This document shows, piece by piece, positions 55,510 through 64,000 of a stretch of DNA of 64,000 nt. Made by a program: the position numbers and the translations under genes. The notes beneath the pieces were generated by a model that had not been told where the DNA came from, ran no database searches, and saw only the letters and a program-made list of their open reading frames with translations. How positions within the stretch are numbered: position 1 is the stretch's first letter; the number at the start of each line of letters is the position of its first letter. This DNA is from Chrysopilus asiliformis (lineage: Eukaryota; Arthropoda; Insecta; Diptera; Rhagionidae). Where the stretch lies: positions 29,303,684 to 29,367,683 of the forward strand of contig OZ035961.1 in the NCBI GenBank assembly GCA_964034945.1, read 5' to 3'.

Positions 55510-55812
55510 CTCTCAAAAAAATTCAGGGACAAATTCACACCGCCTCACAACAAGCGAAAAGTAAGCACCTCGCAGTATTGCGGAGAAAGAATTTAACACC
55601 GTAGCGGAAGTTTTTGTCACTTCAATTTTAAAGAGGTAAAAATTCACTAAAATTCACTAAAATTTTAATAAATTTTTACTTAACTCCGAAAAGGGGTCAA
55701 AAATCCACTTGAACTCTTTTTAGGAGTTATTTCCATTGTAAAGGGTGTTCACGTTCAGAAGAGACTTTCAGGCTTCTAACACCGTTTCAGTGCATAATCG
55801 ACTCAAAAACTT
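55510..55812 (+). mobile_element. Family H MITE, copy 1 (short form)
   Basis: Left end CTCTCAAAAAAATTCAGGGA, then ACAAATTCACACCGCCTCAC, GTAAGCACCTCGCAGT, CGGAAGTTTTTGTCACTTCA and TTTTAGGAGTTATTTCCATT. Near the right end, CACCGTTTCAGTGCATAATC matches the right end of copy 2. The middle segment with the tRNA-like part, present in copies 2 and 3, is missing. Confidence 0.6.
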
Positions 55813-56763
55813 ACGTAAACCGTCCCCATGAGTTTTAGAGACTGGTATTGGTCCGTGCGGACGATTTTAATTAGGTATCCGCGACACTGCTTTTCTAACA
55901 AAATTACTAAACTACTACTAGGTGTCCTTAAGAAGAGGACAGCTTCTGGGGAAAAAGAAGGCGGCGTGGCAACCCTAATTTAAGAGTATTTAACATTTTT
56001 CGCCTGCGGCGCAACAATTTCTACCTATATGATAGATTTCTACCTGTATATATGTTTCTAATCATACAGGTAGACATTTTTGTTGCACTTTGGTTGCATA
56101 TCGAAGAATTTAGATACTATTAGTTCTTCGGTATGCAACCAAAATTTTAGCTAGATAATCACAAACTTTGAGGCAAACTTCTTCTGTCTGGTCGGTCTTG
56201 TCCAAACACACAAAAAAATGCGTTTTATCATTTTTTTAGAAAAGGAGGGGCGCAGAAAAGGATATGTGCTCACTTTATTCGACATGCGAAACTCAAGACT
56301 TATAACACAATATCAAAATGATGTTTTGTGTAGTACTTAGTGCACAAACAGAAATTAGTACGTTAAACTACTCTAACTGCCACGACAGTTTTAAGCCTTT
56401 TTCGAATATTTAGTTGTCAGTCAAAAAGGAAAAAAATTGAAACAAAATTATACCTAAATGTTATTTTTTACCATAAAATGTGTGCAACTACAAAAATCGT
56501 TGCGGTTGCAGCGAACACTTTAATAACTTTCATTGTGGCCGTTGTATACAATTAGGTGTCAGGTCTCTTTGACTGACGTGGCAGTTAGAGTGTTAATAAC
56601 TTAGATTAAAAAATATTTCTGAAAATATTAAAAATTATCCGCCTCTCAAACATTTATGTGTGTACCGATACTAAAAACAAAAAGAACTTGACTATTACTG
56701 ATTCGATAATACAAGTATTTTGAGGAGCTCCAATTATAATTACACAAACAGTTGGTCTATCAC
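55813..56763. other. Sequence with small inverted repeats, no gene
   Basis: Around 56020-56160: TTTCTACCTGTATATATG against ATACAGGTAGACA, and TTGGTTGCATATCGAAGAA against TTCTTCGGTATGCAACCAA (56090-56146). Nothing else recognised. Confidence 0.4.
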
Positions 56764-57027
56764 ACTCTTAAAAAAATTCGGGGACAAATTAACACCGCCT
56801 CAAAACATAGCTAAAAGTAAGCATCTCGCAGTTTTGATCAGAAAAAAATTAACATTGTAGCGAGGAGTTTTTTTTTTGACAATCCCGTTTTAAGGAGGTC
56901 AAAATCCACATTAACACCGTTTTGGCCTAAATTTTGAATCAAAAATTCACTTAAACTCCTTTCAGGAGTTATTTTCATTCCAAACGGTGTTCACCTTTAG
57001 AAGAGACTTTCTAATTGATTTGAATAA

Positions 57028-57082
57028 CCTATTGGGAAAGCGAACGGCTTACAGATCGAGAGATCACAGCTTCGAGTCCCGG
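57028..57082 (+). other. tRNA-like segment (A-box and B-box pattern)
   Basis: CCTATTGGGAAAGCGAACGG resembles an A box setting, and 30-35 bases later AGCTTCGAGTCCC resembles a B box (GGTTCGANTCC). The counterpart in copy 3 (minus strand, 60345-60402) reads TAGCCTATTGGGAAGGCG and CAGGTTCGGGTCC, closer to consensus. Such pairs act as RNA polymerase III promoters in SINEs. No tRNA cloverleaf with proper stems could be drawn. Confidence 0.4.
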
Positions 57083-57312
57083 CAAAGACATGCAAGATGA
57101 ATTTTTAACAACCAATATTAACTTTGAAAATGTGAGAAAAATCAACACATACCTCAAATGCTGCTTGTAAAAAACAAGCATTTGTGAGGAGAAAATTATT
57201 TGCTTTTTAACCCCTCATTATTTGTTGATTTAACACCGAAAAATTGTTAAAAATTAACACCCACAGGGAACTGTTGTAAACTCGTTTTCGTACAGTAAAG
57301 TTTAGGATTTTT

Positions 57313-57473
57313 TTCATTCCGCGAACAACAAGACTTTGGAACGATTTACCAACCGATGTGTTTCTCCCCGGACTATAACCTGCAGAAGTTCAAGAAAAAC
57401 TTCTTCTTTCGTTCTTCCGACCATCCTGAGCTGTGCTTCGACATTAAAGGGTCTTCCCCTAACCTTTGGCAGC
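57313..57473 (+). pseudogene. Non-LTR retrotransposon reverse transcriptase C-terminal fragment
   Basis: The frame from 57313 gives FIPRTTRLWNDLPTDVF, close to the 'F-PR-(x)-LWN-LP--VF' signature found after the RT domain of many LINE-type ORF2 proteins. After a frameshift near 57373 it continues as YNLQKFKKNFFFRSSDHPE, the usual 'Y-L--FK' follow-on. Only about 50 codons remain; the catalytic part is absent. The pattern is a family signature; the exact clade is not determined. Confidence 0.55.
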
Positions 57474-57582
57474 AACTATAAAATTAAAAAAACTCCCTAG
57501 CCCGTAGTTTGATTTTCTCCGGAAGGTGATGGACTCCCTCGAACTCCGTTTCGGTGCGTAATACACTCCATTTTTTCGACAG

Positions 57583-58983
57583 TGTAGTACAAAGAAATTT
57601 CTACACTTTAAAAGCAAAAAAAGCGTCTAAAAAGGAAGCCGGGTAACAAACATTTTCCGCTACCACTTATTCTCTTGATGTCATGACATATAACCAGAAT
57701 AATATTCTTTGAATAATATCCGTGGGCATAGAAATTGATGTCACGGATGTAAGTGTGCGTACAGCAATATAAGGCTAATCCACAGTGAAATGAATGAACC
57801 CAGTATAAACTGATCAATGTTGGTTAGGGGGTGGTGATGGCAAGCATATAATTTCTAGATTATGACCACTGAACAAATATCACGAATAAGCATTCAATAT
57901 ATGACAATATTTCATATTGCTGTGAATGATGATGACTTCTAGTTGTGGAACATATTCAAGAGAAGTGTAAGTCATAAACAAGTTAATTGTGCATGTAAAT
58001 TAGTTAATAGTTGCTTAATTTATTAAATTTAAATTGGCTTAATTGACCCCTATTGTGCCGTATGGGTAGCATGAAGTTTATAGCCAAGTCATATAGTTTT
58101 TATTGTATTGAATGCGTTTTTGTTCGTCAGTAGCTGAAGGCATTATTATAGACCTACAAATACTTGATGAAAGACACCATATACATATGTACATGCGCAT
58201 ATACTTACAAATATTATAGGAAAATCACTTATGTCCATTATATTAACCGCAATCGGGGTTGTACCACTACTGGTGATTTTATTAAGAAGAATTAAGGGTT
58301 TAGACCTCATAGAATCAATTCTACGCAAATTGAGCTGAGATTTCAATAAACCCATATGACATCTTTATAACTGTCAGACATTTGTGGTCATAGCTGTTTA
58401 TTAAATTATCGAATGAATTTCATTAATGGTTTTTAAAATGTCGTTAAGTGACCGTGATTTCTCATAGAAAATTATTGTCTGTGATGTTCTTTAAATTATT
58501 TTAAGAAATTCTGATACACCAGTGAGTGCAAATATTTTACGTCTTTTATTCCCTGGTACGAATTTATTGAAAATAATTTCAGGTTTGGCAATCAACCATA
58601 TTTTTGTTTTGCAATGTTTTTCAAATATTTTTTTCGTCCAATTTGGCGAGAACCTCTCGATAGCAGCTAGTCGCAAATGAACACGTCTCTGAGAGATGCT
58701 CGCAGAAACTCGCAAAAACTCGCGAGCTAGTGATTCTACTCTCTAGTCGACACGCACCCACTGAACTCTCGGGGAGTTGTCGCCAGATAAAAACGGCGTT
58801 TGAATTTTGCTAGTAGCTCTCGAGAACTCGCCAAAGCAAGATGTCAAAAAAAAGCAAGATATTGATCTTGAAAAGAGAAAAATCCCCAAAATTAACTCTC
58901 AGATGGACAACCTCCTGCGAGAACCTCTCGAGAGTTTTTGAGAGTTACTCGCGTATTTACTCTCATATGGAGCGGCACCTTTA
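57583..58983. other. Sequence with no gene recognised
   Basis: The part 57600-58480 looks single-copy. Around 58640-58970, CTCTCGAGA / ACTCGCGAG-type words are frequent on both strands (for example AGAACCTCTCGA twice), suggesting a decayed inverted-repeat element; borders not clear. Confidence 0.35.
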
Positions 58984-59293
58984 GCAGAGAACAAATAATC
59001 TAGAGAATAAACTCTTAGAACAAATTTTTGAAAAATTTCCCCTTCGAAGGGGGGAAAAATGTCCCTATCATTCACTAGCTATGGCCTAAAAGTTAATTAC
59101 TTTTAGACTAGGGAGCACGAAGCAGAGAGAACATTTTCTAATCATTTTCGTCGTATCTATTCAATGAGATGGAGGAATCGAATGGATAATTTTTTCCGTG
59201 TTACATCGGATCCTCTTGCTTCATCTCACAGTGGAAAAATTTTCTCTAAAAATTTGTTCTAAGAGTTTATTCTCTAGATTATTTGTTCTCTGC
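58984..59293. mobile_element. Inverted-repeat element with 46-bp perfect arms
   Basis: Arms 58984-59029 and 59248-59293 are exact complements, beginning GCAGAGAACAAATAATCTAG. The centre is 218 bp without coding capacity. Perfect arms suggest a recent fold-back or MITE. Confidence 0.8.
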
Positions 59294-59349
59294 CTTTAGG
59301 CTATTTTTGACGTTGAGTCGGACTTTGCTTTCGTCAGATTCACTCTAAC

Positions 59350-59485
59350 TCCAAAAAAAAATTATTTCGATAATAAAAATGTTTCTCCAAAAAGAAAATT
59401 ACCAAAAAGAAAATTATACCAAAAAGAAAATTATTTCGATACCAAAAAGAAAATTATTTCGATAATAAAAATGTTTCTCAAAAGA
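59350..59485. repeat. Minisatellite of ACCAAAAAGAAAATT-type units
   Basis: Four to five units reading ACCAAAAAGAAAATTA, some extended by TTTCGAT. A duplicate of ATTATTTCGATAATAAAAAT lies at each side. Confidence 0.75.
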
Positions 59486-60090
59486 TTTTCTTTTACGTAT
59501 TTCCAGAAATATAGTGAATTTGGCCAAAGAAAAGTCCAATTTAAAATCAAAATATGATTTAAAATACTACTCCAATATTTTTAACAATATTTTATGGTAC
59601 ATAGTTATACTTGATCTTATGTGGATCATTTCGCAAAAAAAAGCAACAAATAAAAATAAAATAAAGCAAAAAAAAAAAAAATAAATAAATGAAGAAAAAA
59701 CGAAATCATGTTTTTCGGTTGTCGTTACGTTTTTCGTTACTGTAAGGAATTAAATTTCTACAACGTTATAGGGGAATTTTGAAGAAAAAACCGAAAAATT
59801 ATTATTTTGTTTAGTTATTTCGTTACGATAACGTTCCCCATCCCTGTTAAAAATTATAAATTAAATATCAAGATCTTCTAATTACTTTTCTGGTCACGCA
59901 CTTTTTAAATTGTTTTATAGGATCTGCCGCTAACCGCGTTGTCAATTAGCGAAAACCGAATCAAAATCCCTTGACCCATTCGGGAGATAGTAGGACTTGG
60001 TTAGACAAGAGAAGTAGGGGGAGGGCGGTTAATTTGAGTAGGAGAAAAATTTCCCTGAAACACGAATTACCAACTTATACATGTTTTCCT

Positions 60091-60669
60091 CTTTCGAAAA
60101 AACGGAGTCAATCACGCAACAAAATCGAACTCCAGGCTAGAGAGTTCTCAGCAGTTCCCTGTGGGTGATAATTTTCAACAATTTTTCTGTGTTAAATCAA
60201 CTTGTTAGAAGGATTAAAAAACAAATAAATTTCACCTCACAAATTCTTTTTTTACAAACAGCATTTGAGATGCGTTTTGATTTTTTTTCATATTTTCAAA
60301 GTTAATATTGGTTGTTAAAAACCTTACTTGTATGTCTATATAGGGACCCGAACCTGGACCTGTCGATCTGTAGACCATTCGCCTTCCCAATAGGCTATTC
60401 AAATCAATTAGAAAGTCTCTCTAAACGTGATCACCCTTTACAATGGAAATAACTCCTAAAAGGAGTTCAAGTGGATTTTTGAATCCTTTTTCGAGTTAAT
60501 CTTTTTTTAGGCCAAAACGGTATTGATTTGAATATTTAGCTCCTTAAAACAAGAATGTTAAAATAACTCCGCGCTACGGTGTTAAATTTTTTCTGATCAA
60601 CACTGCCAGGTGCCCTCTTTTGACTATGTTTTGAGACGATGTTAATTTATTCCCGGATTTTTTCGAAAG
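60091..60669 (-). mobile_element. Family H MITE, copy 3 (long form with tRNA-like segment)
   Basis: The 12-bp ends CTTTCGAAAAAA are perfect inverted repeats and are followed by CGGAG / CCGGG as in the other copies. In reverse it runs AATAAATTAACATCGTCTCA, TTTTAGGAGTTATTTCCATT, the shared junction AGAGACTTTCTAATTGATTT, the tRNA-like segment (60345-60402) and CCCACAGGGAACTGCTGAG. The 65-codon plus-strand frame at 59971-60168 partly overlaps it and is not a gene. Confidence 0.7.
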
Positions 60670-62849
60670 TTTAGTTTGCCAGAAAAATTTGTTGAATTTA
60701 AAAAATGTTACACACAGGAAACATCAATGAATCAATATTGTACGATTTAACAAAGAAAGAACATTTTTTTTTAATTTTCAGCAAATACTTATGAAAAATA
60801 TTCTTTTCTAAGTACTAGTGCCGCAGGAGACAATTAAGCTCCTGCTGCCCAAGTGCTTATCAAAGAGTTTTAGAAATCACCGAAAGGAATTACATCACCT
60901 TCATTAACAACCCCATTTGTGGATACCATCCCCATTAAGAATAATTAAGGTAAGTGGTCTGTTATTAAATTAGCACCAATGAAAAGTATTTGTACTTAAA
61001 AGTTTTTATACTTTTCAGGATTGAAATTCATTTTTAATAGAGCTAACAGACATTTCCGATTGGACGACAGGTAGGTAAATAGTATTATAATCTGATATCT
61101 GGTGAAAGTAATTTTCTTTGACACTTTTGTTCTGATGTCAACGATTTTGAAATCGTACATAAGTGTGAGTATATTGTTATCTATTCAAGTTCAATATGAA
61201 TATCCAACGTCCAAAGTGAATTTGAAATGAAGCAAAAATGGTTATTCAGATATCATAAGTCTTGCAATTTCTCAGATTAAGATGCCAATGTGTACCTGAT
61301 ACATAAATCAAGTTCTCCACATTTCAATGCACTGTTGGCATGTTATAGAAGATTTCAAACACGTCTATAAACCAAGTATAGCTTTCAAATCGGCATCTCG
61401 TATACACGAAAGGAAAGCAATTTATCACATGTTCCAACTGTCTAACAACGAAACTGGCAAAAGGGCCAAGAGGATTAGATAAGGGCACCTAGAATAATGT
61501 ACAACCGATTTAACTTTGTACACAAATATAATGTAAACCTCTTCATCTCTATGTTGATATGTTTGCTGTTCTGTATACAAGCATCTATGTATATTTTATA
61601 TGCATATTGAAATAGTATAACATGCAAAGGTATATTTTCTGATTAATAACCAACTGCAAGTCGGGTAAAAACGATTTACATAAGTCCTGCAATGGGCCAA
61701 TTGGTCCCATCTGCTTGTGTACGAGCATACCTGTTATACCGCGTCTCTAATATATTTAGATATGGATTTCAAATAGCTATAAATGCATAGCATCAGAGTT
61801 ATATTTATTTACATATTTGCGCATATATTGTTTTATGCGATTGAAACTAAAAACTTTTTTCATACAATTAAAAACATAAAGCCACTGATAATGAAACAAA
61901 GCCTGATAAAACTTTCAGGACGCGTATGGGGCTTTATTAGTTTTGGCGAAATATATACGGTTTAATTTAACAACAGTATGAACCGAAAGTAGCATTAGAC
62001 CAACATATTATACCGTTTTAACATGCATACCACGGTTAGGTGGAAAAATTACCAGCGAATATCAAAAGTTTTCACCCCATATTATGAGTCCTTTATGGGC
62101 CTCGGAAGTATTTTCGCCTAGGCAACTTACTCACTATACAAATTATGATTTTTTTTCTTAATAACTGGAAATGCAATTTGTTTGGAATGGAAAGTTCTAA
62201 TTCGATGAATAATTACGTAATTAAGGTGCTTTTTTAAATGTTCAATTGAAAACGATCAAATTGGATTTTACCACCGGTATTCGTTGTAAAAATTTATATT
62301 TTATGTAGTTTCTAGAATTAAAAAAAATCGGATTTATCAAAGATTTTAAAAATTTTATCATACTTTAATGTACTATGGTTTACTTTTCTTTGAGACACCA
62401 AATTTTCACGAAAAAAAACATGTTAGATGTTTTCAATGAATTGATGCCTTCAATGAAAATTTTAGTAAGATTCCTTCAACGAGAGCTTTGAACTCTTAAC
62501 ATAATAGACCTTCTTCAACGAAATTTCAATAAAAGTTAGGTTTTTTTTTCTTATTGTTGAATAATGGTCAACCGATGTGGCTGATCGATTTTTAAAATAT
62601 GAAAAACTTGTGAATCATAAAAAAACCCGATTTAGACTTTCAGAGATGCTTTTTAACTAAGCTGACTATATTTATTTAGGGTCAATTCCGGGCAGATAAA
62701 GGGGTTCTGAGGGGGGGGGGGAGGGGAAGGCTGACACACTTTCTTGGATTTCGTCCTAGCCACGTTGGATATAAAATACAGTGAATGCTCACAAATTGGG
62801 ACACACCGATAACACTGACCACTTGATGTCCCGATTTTGAGGTGCCTCA
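60670..62849. other. Sequence with no gene recognised
   Basis: No supported frame. The stretch 60820-62060 has more balanced composition and looks single-copy. A G11 run lies at 62711-62721. Confidence 0.35.
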
Positions 62850-62935
62850 ATTGCGCCGGGCCGGGTTCGAACCCAGGTACTTCAGATTTGAACTCCTAAT
62901 TATACCATTGAACTAATTCAGCAAACTTCTTTAAA
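62850..62935 (-). other. tRNA-like sequence or SINE head, doubtful
   Basis: On the minus strand: GCTGAATTAGTTCAATGGTA, then GGAGTTCAAATCTGAAGTAC and CTGGGTTCGAACCCGG. It has an A-box-like TTAGTTCAATGG and a perfect B-box core GGTTCGAACCC with tRNA-like spacing. The acceptor and T stems do not pair properly, so a working tRNA gene is unlikely; a tRNA-derived SINE or a tRNA pseudogene is more plausible. Confidence 0.35.
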
Positions 62936-63008
62936 CAAGAACTTCTTTAAACAAGAGTTTTTTCTACATTAATCCGATCTAAATACTTTATTTTTGCAAT
63001 GCCTCGAC

Positions 63009-63157
63009 TTTTTATCCATATTGGGTAAAAAAAAAACGTCTTGAGAAAAAAATTAAAATAGCAGTTTTTTAGTGTTTTAATCTTTTATCCATATTTGGTA
63101 AAATAAAAACGTCTTGAGATAAAATTTAAAATAGCAGTTTTTTAGTGTTTTAATCCA
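63009..63157. repeat. Tandem duplication, about 74-bp unit
   Basis: TTTATCCATATTGGGTAAAA to AGTGTTTTAATC occurs twice in a row (from 63010 and from 63084), with few differences. Both include AAAACGTCTTGAGA and AGCAGTTTTTTAGTGTTTTA. Confidence 0.8.
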
Positions 63158-63453
63158 GAAGGATGACTTCTGGATATTTTTAGCCGGCTTTGCGGGGTTA
63201 AAAAGGTAAGAAAATACTCCATTTGGATTAAAAAGTAAAAAAAATCTGATAAAATCGAGCTCTCACCGCCAAATTTTCCTGCTTGTGGTTTTCGTCGAAA
63301 TCAAGTTTTTTTTATATATATAATTTGTTGTTTCATTGATGTTGCGTTTTAGCCATTGATTTTTTCTACAATCTAGTTAAAAATTAAATTCTTGAAGATT
63401 ACTCAAAATTTCAGATTATTCGAATAACGTTGCCAAAAACCATTTAGATTTAA

Positions 63454-63659
63454 CCCTCAAAAGCTTGGTGGTACACGCGATGTACCACCTTTTTTGTAAC
63501 AAATACTGCATGGTGGTATCAAAATTGTACCACCAATTAAACCGTCTTTCATTGCCGTATGATACTTTAAAATGGTACCACTAAAAAAATCAAAAAAAAA
63601 TTTTTTTTTCGAGTGCCGGAAGGGTGAAAATATTTGCTATTTTTCTGTGCCTCTAAGGG
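63454..63659. mobile_element. Small TTAA-flanked piggyBac-type MITE
   Basis: TTAA lies on both sides (63450-63453 and 63660-63663). The ends CCCTCAAAAG and the complement of CCCTTAGAGG match partly. A palindrome GGTGGTACA-TGTACCACC sits next to the left end, and GGTGGTA/TACCACC words occur several times inside (63469-63590). No coding capacity. Confidence 0.65.
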
Positions 63660-63663
63660 TTAA

Positions 63664-64000
63664 AACCCGTTTGTGTGCCCTGGTAAGTCACAAGACGCTT
63701 AATGTATTAGCGACAAAGCAAGTATTTTTATATAAATAATATATAAATATTAGTGCGATTTTAAGTTTTCATTAGGAGTTCAACTAATAACATTTGCAGA
63801 TTCAAATTTTCTTTAATGAAATTTTCTATAACTTTGTATAAAAATGTGTTCCTATGTTTGTATTTCCTATGGCGATTAGCTCAAAACAGAACTACCTTTG
63901 TGCACCTTCTTGCAGGAAAACAACAAAAACCTTAGTTCGAAAAAGCTTTCGAAAAAGCTCACCATTTATAAAAAGGAGAAATATTCGCACAAGATTCGGT
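63664..64000. other. Window end, nothing recognised
   Basis: AT-rich sequence with no gene or repeat I can define. Confidence 0.4.

Larger units (their letters stand above)
56764..57582 (+). mobile_element. Family H MITE, copy 2, with tRNA-like segment and LINE fragment
   Basis: Left end CTCTTAAAAAAATTCGGGGA; right end is the complement of CTGTCGAAAAAATGGAG. It shares GACAAATTAACACCGCCTCA and TTCAGGAGTTATTTTCATTC with copies 1 and 3. It contains the tRNA-like stretch at 57028-57082 and, between two pieces that are adjacent in copy 3, a non-LTR retrotransposon fragment (57313-57473). Confidence 0.65.

Noticed and set aside
62653..62850. 65-codon minus-strand frame with a proline run
   Set aside because: The proline run is the antisense of a poly-G tract; no other support.

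Overview
The window is AT-rich animal DNA, most likely from an insect and probably a fly (Diptera). Two things point there. The only recognisable gene belongs to the arthropod Sidestep (Side) family of immunoglobulin-superfamily cell-surface proteins. The interspersed repeats carry GACR/GTCY-type tandem tracts like those described for dipteran mini-me/DINE-type repeats. No bacterial features, operons, rRNA genes or CRISPR arrays are present.

Gene: positions 1-22359 on the plus strand hold the 3' end of a Side-family gene. Six exons can be joined with GT/AG borders and one continuous frame: 1-1032 (open at the window edge), 1241-1375, 21269-21427, 21491-21610, 21668-21783 and 21856-22359. They encode a long Ser/Thr/Asn-rich spacer, a fibronectin-III-like domain, one transmembrane helix and a cytoplasmic tail ending in ESCV, a class I PDZ-ligand pattern. 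The immunoglobulin domains expected of the family would lie to the left of the window. One intron is about 19.9 kb; the others are 57-208 bp.

Repeats: the large intron and the 41 kb downstream of the gene are mostly repeat-derived or featureless AT-rich DNA. Elements that can be delimited by their ends are: two hAT elements with perfect 8-bp target duplications (17992-19161 and 20061-20370); three TTAA-flanked piggyBac-type elements (19749-19989, 23658-25061 with transposase relics, 63454-63659); two pogo/Tigger-like elements flanked by TA (12555-13439, and 46887-48072, which itself contains another TA-flanked element at 47057-47982); a pair of mariner-type MITEs (3429-3712 and 33096-33367); and MITE family H, two of whose three copies carry a tRNA-like segment, one also with a LINE fragment. 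Several multi-copy families (here A, B, C, D, G) recur on both strands and are often nested in one another.

The most striking object is a 3040-bp array of exactly 380 units of an 8-bp repeat (ATACCCTG and point variants) at 35417-38456. It keeps its register from end to end, shows 64-bp higher-order units, and on the minus strand matches a G-quadruplex consensus throughout. The many minus-strand open frames across it come from the repeat and are not convincing genes.

From about 27.3 kb to 64 kb I find no host protein-coding gene.
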